Assembly: GCF_900660665.1 (NCBI RefSeq)
Contig: NZ_LR215037.1
Span: forward strand, 124,001 to 188,000
Length of the DNA: 64,000 nucleotides
Source of the DNA: Mycoplasmopsis maculosa
GTDB lineage: Bacteria; Bacillota_I; Bacilli_A; Mycoplasmatales; Metamycoplasmataceae
Reading direction: 5' to 3'
A model generated the notes under the pieces. The model saw only the letters and a list, made by a program, of their open reading frames with translations. It had not been told where the DNA came from and made no database searches. A program made the position numbers and the translations under genes. The first letter of the stretch is position 1, and each line of letters begins with the position of its first letter. Shown in pieces: positions 1-10,943 of the stretch.

Positions 1-361
1 GATTATTTCTTTTAAAAGGAGTAATAATCATTGTTATAGCCATCATAAAATTACTAATAAAAGTAAATGTAAAAGTTTGCCTTCACATATATGCTAATAC
101 ATGAGGATAAAATGCTTCATCTCCTTTAACATTTTCATTAATTTTGTTTCCAAATAAGGAAGTAATTTCATCTGAACCGTATATAATTCCAAGTTTTCTT
201 GAACCATGATATCAAAAGTAATAAAAAAGTAAAACTATATCTACAATTAATAGAGCAATTCCAAAGAAAAACATAAGTTTGTATCCTAAAGATCAGTTTT
301 TAAATTCATTTGAAAAATTGCTTTTTTTAATTTTTTCTCATAAACAAAATTTATTTTTCAT
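1..361 (-). CDS. Integral membrane protein, N-terminal part (runs off window)
   Basis: About 120 codons of a membrane protein whose C-terminus lies beyond the left edge. It starts at ATG 359-361 and uses TGA for Trp several times. After a charged, Lys-rich N-terminus there is a strong hydrophobic segment (around residues 28-50), a soluble loop, and a second membrane segment that begins with a Phe/Thr-rich stretch ending in ISNF near residue 100. The ISNF-type motif at a helix start recalls mycoplasmal DUF1600 and YwaF-type multi-pass proteins, but this is a weak resemblance. Function is unknown. No neighbour is close enough to suggest an operon. Confidence 0.6.
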
Positions 362-495
362 AACGAGATATAATATACACTATATTATTAATTTATTATT
401 TTATTTTTTATATTTCTATTTTTAAAATCGATTTTTTTAAAAAAAATAAAAAAAATTAAATAATTATTTTATTTTGTTGTAAAATAATATCGTAT

Positions 496-569
496 GCAAA
501 TGTAGTTCAATGGTAGAACACAAGCTTGCCATGCTTGATACGGGGGTTCAATTCCCCTCATTTGCTCCA
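496..569 (+). tRNA. tRNA-Gly (anticodon GCC)
   Basis: Complete 74-nt cloverleaf with an encoded CCA end. The acceptor stem is GCAAATG/CATTTGC, the anticodon stem CAAGC/GCTTG with loop TTGCCAT (anticodon at 528-530), the T loop TTCAATT, and the discriminator base is U. It reads GGC and GGU. It is followed by its own hairpin terminator and then by a second glycine tRNA. Confidence 0.97.
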
Positions 570-590
570 TATATTTGAAAGAATACCATT

Positions 591-617
591 AAAATCCGTT
601 AAAGGATTTTTTTATTT
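591..617 (+). terminator. Rho-independent terminator after tRNA-Gly(GCC)
   Basis: The stem AAAATCC/GGATTTT (591-597 with 604-610) is followed by a T-rich tract, just downstream of the first glycine tRNA. The two tRNAs are therefore probably separate transcription units. Confidence 0.7.
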
Positions 618-663
618 TTTTATTTTATTTTTTAAAAAAAGTTTTATAATAATAATCGTAAAC

Positions 664-737
664 GCGGATGTAGTTCAATGGTAGAACTTCAGCCTTCCAA
701 GCTGACTATGCGGGTTCGATTCCCGTCATCCGCTCCA
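664..737 (+). tRNA. tRNA-Gly (anticodon UCC)
   Basis: Complete 74-nt cloverleaf with encoded CCA. The acceptor stem is GCGGATG/CATCCGC, the anticodon stem TCAGC/GCTGA with loop CTTCCAA (anticodon 696-698), and the discriminator base is U. UCC can read all GGN codons. The D-arm region is identical to that of the GCC tRNA upstream, so the pair probably arose by tandem duplication and anticodon divergence. Confidence 0.97.
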
Positions 738-760
738 TATCATTATTATTTGACCATTTA

Positions 761-783
761 AGCAACTATATGTTGCTTTTTTA
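761..783 (+). terminator. Terminator after tRNA-Gly(UCC)
   Basis: The hairpin AGCAAC/GTTGCT is followed by six T residues, 24 nt after the CCA end of the second glycine tRNA. Confidence 0.75.
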
Positions 784-793
784 TTAAAATTTT

Positions 794-824
794 AAAAATA
801 AAAAGTACTTTACTCAAGTACTTT
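794..824 (-). terminator. Terminator overlapping the 3' end of the PTS gene
   Basis: On the minus strand the stem AAAGTACTT/AAGTACTTT (816-824 with 802-810) is followed by a T-run. The stop codon (810-812) lies inside the hairpin, so coding and termination signals are overlaid. Confidence 0.6.
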
Positions 825-1661
825 AAATCATTCTGAGTTTTCCTTAACTTCAATTAAAGAAAGGTTTTTAAGTAAATTCTTTTTATGTTCTAAACTAGTA
901 ACAATAACAATTACACTAGGATCTAAATTTAATTCTTTTACTTTTGATAAATCTAATGTCGCTATTAATTGTCCTTGTTTTACTTCATCATTTAATTTAA
1001 TATTTGATTCAAAACCTAAACCATTTAGTTTATTTGTATTTGTTCCAATGTGAAGTAAAACTTCTAAACCATTTTTGTTTTGTATTCCATAAGCATGTTT
1101 GCTTGGATAACCAACAACAATTTTTCCACTAATTGGGGCGTAAATATTTAATTTAGGTAAATTTTCGTCTATTTTTAAAGCATATCCTGATCCTAATTTA
1201 CTAAAAGCTAAATTATCAAGTGAATCTAAATCAAATCTTTGTCCACTTACAGGTGCATAAACAATTAATTCGTCTTTTTTATTCGTGTTTTCATCAATTT
1301 TTTCATTTAATAAATTAATTTCTTTTACATTAATTAATTTACCAGCTTCAGCTTTAAGTGTTTCTAATGAATTTTTAACATCTAAGTTATATTGTTCAGC
1401 AGGTTCTCCAAAACGAGCCTGTACATGTCTTTTACCAATAAAAATAACTTCTGTAGCACCTAATTCTCTTAATTTTTCTTCATTTACTAATGAAGTATCG
1501 CGCACATCATATCTTAATCTAACAGCACAATTATAACAGCCTAAAATATTTGATATTCCACCAAAAGCGTCAACCAAATCTCTTGTTAAGTTAGAAACCT
1601 CTACTTTTTTTATTTTTTTATTTTTTTTGAAAATATTTGAAAAAAATTTTTTAATACCCAT
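810..1661 (-). CDS. PTS glucose-type transporter, EIIB-EIIA fusion
   Basis: A 283-aa phosphotransferase protein joining an EIIB domain (about residues 20-95) and an EIIA-Glc/Crr-type domain (about 130-280). EIIB has its phosphorylatable Cys45 in NCAVRLR. EIIA has both family histidines, His189 (KHAYG) and His204 (LLHIG). It would pass phosphate from HPr to an incoming sugar at the membrane. There is no EIIC membrane domain here, so a separately encoded EIIC must be its partner. The reading frame passes a TGA (828-830) read as Trp and ends at TAA 810-812. The start is supported by a GGAG ribosome-binding site. The sugar (glucose, GlcNAc or other) cannot be told from sequence alone. Confidence 0.92.
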
Positions 1662-1855
1662 TATTTGCTCCTAGTTTTTTATTTATAAAATAAATGATAT
1701 TACAATAGTAAAAAGTAATAACAAACTTTATTAATATAATTTTATATAAATATGTAAATATTTCTATTTATATTTATAATTATTAATATTTAATAATAAT
1801 ATTAAATATATAAGTAACATATAATTTATAATGTTAAAAATTATGAGAGGTAATA

Positions 1856-2893
1856 ATGAAAATAGCTTTTTTTGATGCTAAGTCTTACGATAAAAAATAT
1901 TTTGATTTAGTGAACAAAGGTGAACATGAAATAGTTTATTTTGAAGAAAATTTAAATATAAATAATGTTAATTTAGCCGAGGGATTTGATGCTGTTTGCT
2001 GTTTTGTAAATACATTCGGTGACAAATATATATTAGAACTTTTAAGTCAATTAGGCGTTAAAGTTTGATTACAAAGATCAATGGGATACAACAAAGTGGA
2101 TTTATTTGCTGCCAAAGAATTAGGAATAAATGTTTTTAGAGTACCTAATTATTCAGCTGAAAGTGTAAGTGAATTTGCAGTTACTTTATTAATGACTTTA
2201 AATAGAAATGTTAATAAAGCTATTGAACGTGTTAAGCAATATAATTTCAATTTAGATGGATTAGATGGAAAATCAATTATTGGATCAACGGTTGGTGTTA
2301 TTGGTGCAGGTAAAATTGGTCAAGGTTTTATTAGAGCTTTAAAAGGGATGGGTGCAAGAGTTTTAGTTTATGATGCATATTCAGAACAAAATTTACCCAA
2401 TTTAGCTATAGAATTAGGTTTTGAATACGCTCCTTTTACTAAAATATTAAGAGAAAGTGATTTTATATCACTTCATGCACCATCTTTACCTTCGACAAAA
2501 TATATAATTGACAAAGATGCAGTTAATTTAATGAAAAAAGATGTTGTTATAGTTAATACAGCAAGAGGAGATCTTGTTGACATAAAAGCCATTTTATATG
2601 GTTTAGAAAACAATATTATTAGAGGTTTTGGAGCTGATGTATTAGATAGAGAAGAAGGAAGATTTTATGAAGATATTTCAAAAAATGCTTTCGAATATAA
2701 ACAACAAGATCCAGAATGACAAAAACTTATTGAAGATAATCGTGTAATAATAACTAGCCATCAAGCATTTTTAACAGATGTTGCTTTAGGTCAAATTGCA
2801 AAAATTACTCTCTCTAATGCTTCTAATGCAGAAAATGGAAATTTTGAAGGAGCATTAACCTTATTAGATGATGGAAGGGTACTTAATGGGTAA
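1856..2893 (+). CDS. ldhA: D-lactate dehydrogenase (D-isomer 2-hydroxyacid dehydrogenase)
   Basis: 345 aa, of typical length for NAD-dependent D-2-hydroxyacid dehydrogenases. It would reduce pyruvate to D-lactate and regenerate NAD+ for glycolysis. Visible signatures are the N-terminal catalytic-domain motif RSMGYNKVD (about residues 74-82), the Rossmann glycine motif GAGKIG (about 150-155), the catalytic arginine motif NTARGDLVD, and a C-terminal SHQAF near residue 300 carrying the acid/base histidine. One TGA codon (2066-2068) is read as Trp. The SD AGAGG lies just upstream of the ATG. Its last 8 bases overlap the start of the aquaporin gene, so the two are translationally coupled. Other 2-hydroxyacids are possible substrates. 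Confidence 0.88.
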
Positions 2894-3872
2894 CGGAATT
2901 TTTAAATATTTTAAAGTTAAAAAAGAAGATCGTTTAATGGCTCAACAGCCAAAAGACAAAAAAACATGAATAAAACATATTTTTAGTGAAATTATTGGTA
3001 CATTTTATTTAGCTTTTGCTCTAGCAGGCTTATCAATTTTTATTCCATGAAATAATGGATTTAAAATTTTTGAACACGCTTTCTTATTATCACCAGTTAT
3101 TTTAGCTTTTGTAGCAGGATTTATAATAGTTGGATTAGCATTATTTATTTTTGCAAGGTGAAGTGTGGATTTAAATCCATCTGTAACACTTTATAGATGA
3201 TTAAATGGAACAAATACTTCATTATATGCATTTGTTAAAATAATAATGCAAATAATAGGAGCTATTTTAGCAGGGTTATTAATATATATCATTGGTCATT
3301 TTACAACAAAAAACGGAGTTGACAATTTCTTTGTTTATTCAAATCAAGGGCATGATGCTAATGCTTATATAAGCGCTATAGCTTCAGCTAAAAAAGATTG
3401 ATTAGAATTTAACGATCAAAATACTTCAACAGCTTTAGCAAGCGGTGCTTTATGAATTTTCTTTGGAGAAATGATTATTACTGCAATTTTATTATTTTCT
3501 GTTTTTTCTCCAAGATTTGAAGGTAAATACAGGGATTTAATGATTTTCTTCATTATTTCATTAGCTGTTCTTTTAGGTTTATTGATAGGATCTGCTGCTC
3601 TAAATCCAGCTCGTGGTTTTAGTCAACAATTACCTGCTTTATTCTTTGGTCTTAAAGGAAAAGAAAACTTGGATTTAGCACAAAAAGACTTATTAATTGC
3701 TACTTTTGCAATGTTAATTGGTGATTTAGTAGCACCGTTTTTCTATGCCTTAGTTCAAGGATTTAGTGATAAATATGTAGTTAATTTCATTAACGCGGTT
3801 ATTAACTTTAAAAATAATAAAAGTAAAAATATGACAACAATTAAAGAAATAAAAGAAAAAGAAAATAAATAA
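2886..3872 (+). CDS. Aquaporin / glycerol facilitator family (MIP channel)
   Basis: A 328-aa multi-pass protein of the major intrinsic protein family. Both pore half-helices are present: a modified first NPA box in DLNPSVT (Ala replaced by Ser) and a canonical second box in ALNPARG. Hydrophobic segments fit six membrane helices plus two re-entrant loops. The ATG at 2886 overlaps the lactate dehydrogenase stop (ATGGGTAA) and has a GGAAGGG site six bases upstream; an ATG at 2937 is an alternative. Partnership with D-LDH suggests a role in lactic acid or glycerol passage, which is an inference from context. The lysine-rich tail (about 40 aa) is probably cytoplasmic. Confidence 0.85.
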
Positions 3873-3904
3873 ATTTAAATACCTATAAATAAGGTTTATT
3901 AACA

Positions 3905-3940
3905 AAATATCTAATTTTGATAATTAGGTATTTTTATTTT
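3905..3940 (+). terminator. Terminator of the ldhA-aquaporin operon
   Basis: A 12-bp stem (3905-3916 with 3922-3933, one G-U pair) with loop TTGAT and a following T-tract, 32 nt after the aquaporin stop. Confidence 0.8.
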
Positions 3941-4002
3941 TAATGATAAAATTTTATAAACTAAATAATAATAAATTAATTTTTTTTAAAAAGGAGGTTA
4001 GT

Positions 4003-4827
4003 ATTAAAAAAGAAATAGTTTTAGCAGGCGGTTGTTTTTGAGGGATGGAAGCATATTTTAAAAAAATAAATGGTGTTGAAAAAACAATTGTAGCTTACAC
4101 GAATGGAAAAACACCGAATACGAATTATGAATTTGTTAAATTAACTAATCATACTGAATCTCTTTACATACAATATGAAGATGAAAAAATAAGGTTAGCC
4201 GAAATTTTAACAAGATTTATTAATTTAATAGATCCTTATTCATTAAATAAACAAGGGAATGATATAGGGACTCAATATCGTAGTGGTATTTATTTTTTTG
4301 ATGAAAAATCTAAAAAAATAACAAAAAACGTTATAAAACAATTTGAAAAAACTAATGGAAAAAAAGTTGTTTTAGAATTTGAAAATGTAAATAATTTTGT
4401 AATAGCTGAAGAATATCATCAAAATTATTTGGAAAAAAATCCTGGTGGTTATTGCCATATTAATGTTTCTAGTTTATATTTGCCTTTTGACAAGACCAAT
4501 GATAATTTATTCTTGAAAACTGAAAGTAGCATTGATATAAATAATTCTAAAAAAGGACTTTATCTTGACAAAGTTACAAATCAAGCTTTATTTATGTCAA
4601 ATGATTTAATTTCAAATACTAATAATTTTATATTTTTTAAAAAGCCAATAACAACTGATGCTGTTTTTATAAGAGATGAGAAAATTTATTCAAATATTTC
4701 AAAAAGTGAAATAGGTATCTTAGAAAATAATTTTTATAAGATTAATAAAAATAAATTAACTTTTTTAGATTTTAATAATTTAAATAATACTTTTCACGAA
4801 CAATATATTCCATTTTTTGAAGAATAA
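4003..4827 (+). CDS. msrA: Peptide methionine sulfoxide reductase MsrA fused to a degenerate MsrB domain
   Basis: About 274 aa. The MsrA half (residues 1-155) reduces methionine-S-sulfoxide in oxidised proteins. It has the catalytic motif GGCFWG (Cys11), GTQYRSGIY and EEYHQNYL. The second half aligns by eye with MsrB: LFMSN then FFKKPI stands where LFSS and GWPSFTKPI are expected, and a KSEIG segment where RTEVRS is expected. The catalytic Cys of RYCIN is absent (YKIN here) and the zinc cysteines are missing, so MsrB activity is probably lost. No ATG, GTG or TTG fits the N-terminus. Translation most likely starts at ATT 4003, five bases after a perfect AGGAGGT, giving (M)KKEIVLAGGC. TGA 4039-4041 is Trp of the active site. 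Confidence 0.82.
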
Positions 4828-4849
4828 TTAATAAAACAAGGAGAAAATA

Positions 4850-6277
4850 ATGAGAAATAGAAAAAATAGAAAGTCTTTATTTATAGGTTTAACAGTATTT
4901 TCCTCAGTTGTATCAGCATCTCTTGTTTCGGCTCTTGTTTTTAATGCTTGCAGTAATAGAGGGGATAAAAATAATAATTTCAATAATGAAAATGATTTAA
5001 AAATTAGTAAAGAATATAAAGATAAATTAATTGAAATTGCAAAGAATATAGATTATCCAGAAAAACCCAATACTAAAGCAATAGAATTAATTATTAATGA
5101 TATTAATTTAAAGTATTCAGAATTAAAAATAAGAAATGAAAAAGATTTTAACAACTATAAAAAAAGGTTATCGGAAATTTCTAATTTTGTTTTAGAAATA
5201 AATAATGAGTTAAATAGAAATAATAATAAAAATATTTATTTGGAAGAGTTTAAATCATCTGAGACTATATATAAATTAGAAAATCTTTTGAACAAAATAA
5301 AAAGAGATAACTTAAATAGTTCAATAATTAACGCTAAAAAACAAATTAATAAGTTGGTTGAAAGTGAAAAGAAAAAACATTTATTAGATGTAGTTAATAA
5401 TTCATCTTCAATTAATGAAATAGAAAATGCAGAAAATGAAGCAAATAATATTATTGAAAAAGCTAAAAATAAATTATCAATATCTAATGAAAGATTATTA
5501 GGATCAACATTATATGCAATAAATAAAAAGTTTATTAATGATGAATTAACATCTGAAGAGGATTTGACAAATCTTTTAAAAGGAATAGAACCAAATATAG
5601 AACATATTAAAAATCTTAGTTTAAACAATGCTAATAAAGAATTTATTTTAAACAACTTTGGAGAAGAATTTAAAAATAGCCTTATAAATGAAATTAATAA
5701 TGCAAAATTTTATTATAATTATGATCTAATTATTAAAAAAATAAGTACAATGGAAAAATTAATAGAAATTATAAATGATCCTAATTTTTATTATGAAATA
5801 CCTGGAATTATTAATAATATTAGTTCAGAAATTCCAAAAGAATTTAATTATATAGAAGTACCTGGCGATACGCTTAATTTTGTTTTACTAAATTCTGACA
5901 ATAGCTTTTTAAAATTAGATAGACTAATATTAGTATCTTTATTATCAAAAAAATATAAAAATGATTCAGAAGCAGTTCCTGCTTTTAAAGAAATTTTAAA
6001 TAAATTTGATGAATTAAATGCTAATATTTCTAATAAAGAAGTTGTAACTTATGAAGATTATTTAAAATATAAAAATAAATATGATGCTATTTTTTCTTTT
6101 GCTAATTCAGATTTTGAAAAATATTTAACCGAAATAAATTCATTACCAAACGAAAAACAAAATAGATTATTAGAACTGTACAAAAATACAAATAAAATTG
6201 TTCAAGATAATTTTAATTCAAATGAAGAAATAGAAGAACTAGAAAATCAAATAAACTTAGCTAAAAGCTCTATTTAA
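4850..6277 (+). CDS. Helical surface protein or lipoprotein with a YP-repeat module
   Basis: 475 aa. A basic N-terminus and hydrophobic segment end in ALVFNACSN, an imperfect lipobox whose Cys34 could be lipidated; otherwise it is a membrane anchor. The rest is Asn/Lys/Glu-rich and predicted helical. Residues around 65 contain IDYPEKPN followed by a helical segment, the same motif (x-YP-x then a helix) that recurs in the giant repeat protein at 55005-64000, so the two are likely paralogues. An AAGGAG site precedes the ATG; the gap from the msrA stop is 22 nt. No catalytic motif is seen. Adhesion or binding of host protein is a guess from family resemblance. Confidence 0.7.
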   Translation: MRNRKNRKSLFIGLTVFSSVVSASLVSALVFNACSNRGDKNNNFNNENDLKISKEYKDKLIEIAKNIDYPEKPNTKAIELIINDINLKYSELKIRNEKDFNNYKKRLSEISNFVLEINNELNRNNNKNIYLEEFKSSETIYKLENLLNKIKRDNLNSSIINAKKQINKLVESEKKKHLLDVVNNSSSINEIENAENEANNIIEKAKNKLSISNERLLGSTLYAINKKFINDELTSEEDLTNLLKGIEPNIEHIKNLSLNNANKEFILNNFGEEFKNSLINEINNAKFYYNYDLIIKKISTMEKLIEIINDPNFYYEIPGIINNISSEIPKEFNYIEVPGDTLNFVLLNSDNSFLKLDRLILVSLLSKKYKNDSEAVPAFKEILNKFDELNANISNKEVVTYEDYLKYKNKYDAIFSFANSDFEKYLTEINSLPNEKQNRLLELYKNTNKIVQDNFNSNEEIEELENQINLAKSSI

Positions 6278-6280
6278 TAA

Positions 6281-6308
6281 AAAATACGCAAATTAAATTG
6301 CGTATTTT
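6281..6308. terminator. Bidirectional terminator
   Basis: An 11-bp stem AAAATACGCAA/TTGCGTATTTT with a 6-nt loop lies between the convergent surface-protein gene and tpiA, with A-rich and T-rich flanks suited to both directions. Confidence 0.8.
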
Positions 6309-6311
6309 TTA

Positions 6312-7064
6312 TTATTTAGTAACACTAATTAATTTAATAAATTTTTCGACATCTAAACTAGAATTTCCAACCAAAAAACCATTTAAATTATCACATTTAG
6401 TTAAATTTAAAATATTATTTTCATTTACACTTCCACCATATAAAACAGGTATATTATAATTAACTAATTCTTTAATTAGACCGCAAACTTTACTTATTTG
6501 TTCATTTGTTGGAATTCTTCCTGTGCCAATTGCTCAAATTGGTTCATAAGCTATTATTACTTTATCAATATTAACTTCATTAAGTAAAACTTTTAATTGT
6601 CTACTTATTGATTCTTTCGTTTTTCCTTCTTCATGATCTTCAGCTGATTCTCCAACACAAATAACAGGTGTTATATTATATTTTATTGCTTGTTGAATTT
6701 TTTTATTCATCGAAGAATCACTTTCATGTTGCAAATGATATCTTCTTCTTTCTGAGTGACCAATTATTGAAAAGTTAACATTTAAATCTTGCAACATTTT
6801 TGCGCTAATTTCACCAGTGTAAGCACCTTCTTCATGACTAGACATATTTTGGCTTGCTAATTTTAATTCTGGCACTTTGTTAATAAAATAAGAAGATAAA
6901 TTACAATGTGATGGAGCAATTGCAAAAATATTATTTCTCAAACCAATATTATTTTTTACTTTTAAAGCTTTTTTATAAGCTTTTTTAAAATTTATAATAA
7001 ATTCCATTGATTCTGTAAATGTTTTATTCATTTTTCAATTTCCGATTATAATTAATTTTTCCAT
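6312..7064 (-). CDS. tpiA: Triosephosphate isomerase
   Basis: A 250-aa TIM-barrel enzyme interconverting dihydroxyacetone phosphate and glyceraldehyde-3-phosphate in glycolysis. All three catalytic signatures are visible: GNWKMNK near the N-terminus (Lys), IGHSERR (His) and YEPIWAIGTG (Glu). The phosphate-binding YGGSV lies near the C-terminus. TGA encodes the Trp in NWK and in PIW. The GGAGT ribosome-binding site overlaps the stop of the upstream ligA gene, and only 2 bases separate the two genes, so they are co-translated. Length matches the family. Confidence 0.97.
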
Positions 7065-7066
7065 TT

Positions 7067-9049
7067 TTACTCCATATTAATCATTTTTAAAAATTCTTCT
7101 TCTGTAATAATTTTAACATTTAAAGAAAGAGCCTTTTCTTTTTTGCTTCCTGCATCTTCACCTAAAATTAAATAATTTGTTTTTGAACTAATGCTACTTA
7201 AATTTTTTCCGCCATTATTTTCTATTAATTCAACATAATAATCTCTTGGATTTTTTAATTTTCCAGTTATAACAAAACTTAATTCGTTTAATAAATTACT
7301 TTTATTTATTGCTTTTTTTTCATATTCAAAATTTTGATCTAAAAATAACATTAAATCTAAATTTTTTTGATCATTTTTAAATTCTAAAATAGATTCAATT
7401 ATTTTTTCACCTATATTTCTTATATTTTTTATTTTAATTAAATCTTTATCATCAATTAAATCTTTAAAACTACTATAATTATTTGCTATTAATTTTGCTG
7501 CTCTTTGACCTAAATGTTTTATTCCTAAAGCAAATAGAACTTTATCAAATTTATTTTTTTTAGATTCTTCAATACTTTTTAATAAATTATTAACTTTTGT
7601 TTTTCCAAATCTATTTATTTTTTCTAATTCATCTTTATATTCTTTTAATGAATAAATATCTTTTATATTTTTTAAAAAAGTAGGATATAAATCTTTTATA
7701 GTGCTTATAGCTAAACCAACTATATTTAAGCATTTTCTGTCAACAAAATGACTAATAATATTAATATTTTTATCTCTACAGTCATTATTAAGACAAAATT
7801 GATCAACGATATCACTATATTCTACTAATTCACTTTTGCATGAAGGACAAAATAAAATTTTGTTATAAAAAGTATTACTATTTTTATTTATAACTTTTAT
7901 AACTTTTGGAATTATTTCCCCCGCTTTAACTATCATTACATCATCATTTATATTTATATTCAATTCCTTAATAAAATTAAAATTATGCAATGTAGCTCTT
8001 GAAACTGTTGTTTGATTAAGTTCGACAGGATTTAATTCCGCAACATAAGTTATTTTTCCTGTTCGCCCTACTGTAGCTATTATTGAAGTTATTTTGCTAA
8101 TAGCTGTTTCAACTTCGTATTTAAAAGCTATAGAATGTTTAGGGAATTTAGCTGTTTTACCTAATTTATCTCAAAGATTCAAATTATTTAACTTAATAAC
8201 TAAGCCATCAGCATCATAAGGTAATTCATTTTTTATTTCAGCAAAATTTTGTATTTCTTCTTCTAAGTCTTCTAATTCAACTAATTTAGAATTCGGGTTT
8301 GTAGGAATATTTAATTTTTTTATAAATTCTAATGCCTTTATTTGGCTATCAATTCTATGTTTTTCAGGATTAACTAATTCATATAAAAATAAGGAAAGAT
8401 TTCTTTGCTCTACAATAGAACTATCAAGTTGTCTCAATGTTCCACTTGCTGCATTTCTTGCATTAGCAAATGTTTTTGAATTATTATTTGCAAGTTCTTT
8501 GTTTAAATTTAAAAAATCTTCTTTTTTAAAAAAAACTTCACCACGTAACTCTAGATCTTCTGAATAGTTTATTAATTTAGGTAACTCTTTTATTGAGTAA
8601 ATGTTTTCTGTTACATCTTCGCCTTCAATACCATCTCCTCTTGTAACAGCTTTTACTAATTTACCTTTTTTATAATGTAGTGATATGCTTAATCCATCAA
8701 TTTTAGGTTCAATGCTAAAATTTATTTCTTCAATTGGCAAGGATAAAAGAATATTATCTATGTATTTTTGCACATCTTCGTATTTATAAGCTTTATTTAA
8801 TGAAAGCATTGGTTTTTCGTGAATAAATTTTGTAAATTTTGAATTAGCTAATGAACCTACTTTTAATGTAGGAGTATCCGGTAAAATAAAATTTGGATAT
8901 TTAGCTTCCAATTCTTCTAGTTCAAGTAAAAATTTGTCATATTCTAAATCAGAAACTAAAGAATTATTTTTATTGTAATATTCATCATTTAAATAATTAA
9001 TTTTTTGAGTTAATTCTTTTATTTTGTTCTTAATATCTTTATTATTCAT
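7067..9049 (-). CDS. ligA: NAD-dependent DNA ligase
   Basis: A 660-aa, full-length bacterial ligase that seals nicks in replication and repair, using NAD+. The N-terminal domain is followed by the adenylation motif KIDG with nucleophile Lys116, then an OB fold, a four-cysteine zinc finger (Cys401, 404, 419, 424), helix-hairpin-helix motifs, and a C-terminal BRCT domain (about 578-653). Trp codons in the middle are TGA. It is the first gene of a tight ligA-tpiA operon on the minus strand and diverges from the membrane-protein gene at 9154. Confidence 0.97.
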
Positions 9050-9153
9050 TTTGCCTCATTATGTAAAAACAATATGTATTTTTAGTATGTATAAAATATT
9101 ATATTTATTATAATATATACTATTAAAATTATTCTTATTTTGTGAGGTATATT

Positions 9154-10419
9154 ATGGAAAATAATTTATTTTTAAGCAAAAACCAATTTAAGGAATTTAT
9201 TAGTAAAAAAGTAAATTCAAGAGTAGATACTGCTGTTAAAGGTTTATATAGTGATAAAAAATTTTTATCAAAATTTTGACTAGCTACTATAGGATATTGA
9301 ATTGGATTATCATTATTATTGATAGGAATATTATTTTTTATAATTAATATTTCAACAGGGATATATGCAAATTTTAAACAAAATGATTTTTTTCAAAATA
9401 ATTCTAAAATTTTCTTTTCAATAATGTATACATTAATGTTAGTATTTAGTATTTCAGGAATTTTAATATTTCTTTTATCACGAAGTGCGAAAAAGAATAT
9501 TAAAAATTCTGTTATAAATAATTTTGAAGCACAAAGTTTGTATTCAGATATTTTTGAAATATTTAATTTAGAGAGAAGAAAAGATAATGATAATGATGAA
9601 TTAAATCATCAAAATACAATTAGATTTTTTAAAAATATGAATAATTTCAAGAATATTAGTAATTTTAACTTAGTCGAAAATAAATACCCTATTTATGAAT
9701 TAAGTAATGGAAAAAATTATTTTAAAATGGGTAATTTAGAATACTTTAATTTAAATTGAGTAAATAAAAATTCCTTAAAAAAATCAAAAATTAGAAAATT
9801 AGTAAAAAGTGGAAGTGAAATTTATGGAAATTACATACAAGATCCTAAAAAAATAAAAAGATTTGGTTATGCTTTTAAAAGTGAAAAATTATCAAGCGAT
9901 ATGAATTTAATATTTTTTGATCCATTAAATGTTTATTCTAAAGAAGATCCAAATTATAGCATTTTAGATAAAGAATATACTCACTTATCAGTTAAAGGAA
10001 TAGCAAATCCTTATGTAAATAAGTGAATTATGGATAAAGAAAATCTTGATTTGATAAACACAATCTATAATGAGTTAAATATTTCATCTGTTAATTCGAT
10101 AGGTAACAAAATAAAAAATAACCAAATAGAATCTATAGGTATGGTTGTGAAAAATTCAGAAGTTTATATATGATTTGATACACCTTTTGAATTGTTAGAT
10201 TTAAAATCTCAAGCTGTTAGTCTTAAAAAAGAGGAAAATATAAAATATATTTCTGAAAAAATTATTGATGATTTTTATTTAATCTATTTAATTTTTCAAT
10301 TATGTTCTCCATTTGGTTTTTCTGTAAAATTAAAAAACACTTTTAATGAAAAAAATATAGAAAAAAATAAAAATGATGAAGAATTTTTATTTAGTGATCA
10401 AGAAAATAATGAAAATTAA
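9154..10419 (+). CDS. Membrane protein with two N-terminal TM helices (DUF3137-like)
   Basis: 421 aa. Residues about 45-75 and 90-112 form two membrane helices, followed by a long soluble domain with several TGA-encoded Trp. The architecture (two N-terminal helices plus a cytoplasmic alpha/beta domain of about 300 aa) matches mycoplasmal proteins annotated as DUF3137; I cannot confirm this without a profile search. It starts at ATG 9154 after a TGAGGT site. A terminator hairpin follows the stop. Function is unknown. Confidence 0.6.
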
Positions 10420-10441
10420 TGTACTTAAAGTACATTTTTTT
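10418..10441 (+). terminator. Terminator
   Basis: The stem AATGTAC/GTACATT with loop TTAAA, then a T-run, overlaps the stop codon of the preceding membrane-protein gene. Confidence 0.75.
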
Positions 10442-10943
10442 AATAACTTTTACCATTTTTAATATTTTTTTATAATATATATCTTTTGAAAAAATTAAAT
10501 ATTTTTAAGTAATGTAATTTTTTCTTTAAATTGTTGTATATAGTGCTATAAGTAGGATAAATGAAGGATTAAAAAAGTAGGTATAAATTATTTTAAAGTT
10601 TTTTAAAAAAATAAAATAAATAAAATATGAATATTTTATGTTGTATAAAATGCGTAATAATGTTAAATAAAGAAAATTGAGGGATAGAAATTTATGCAGG
10701 TAACTACATTTTTTCTCAGAATACACTATATATTTCATTTTTTATTGGTATTTCAATAAAAGATGTTTGTTTGGTGGTGGTTGGATTGGTTGTTTTTTTC
10801 TTTTAGTTTGGAGGTCTTCTTAATTAAATAAGTACGTTATTTACATTAGTTGACCTGCTGGTATTAGCGAGCGAAAAGCAATATATTATTCTAATATATT
10901 TATCACGTGCACGCATATATAATATGAAAAGTAAAAAATAAAG
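10442..10943. other. Gene-poor segment with one doubtful 59-codon frame
   Basis: There is no convincing gene. A frame at 10627-10806 (+) would encode 59 aa with a hydrophobic C-terminal half ending VVVGLVVFFF. It has no ribosome-binding site and may be a decayed fragment. Local composition (G-rich runs near 10770-10790, a GCGAGCG near 10868) is unlike the surrounding AT-rich sequence, consistent with foreign or rearranged DNA at the left border of the accessory island. Confidence 0.3.

Noticed and set aside
10526..10738. A 70-codon hydrophobic minus-strand frame
   Set aside because: No ribosome-binding site, extreme Phe/Tyr/Ile content and it overlaps an equally doubtful plus-strand frame. 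It looks like chance in AT-rich DNA.
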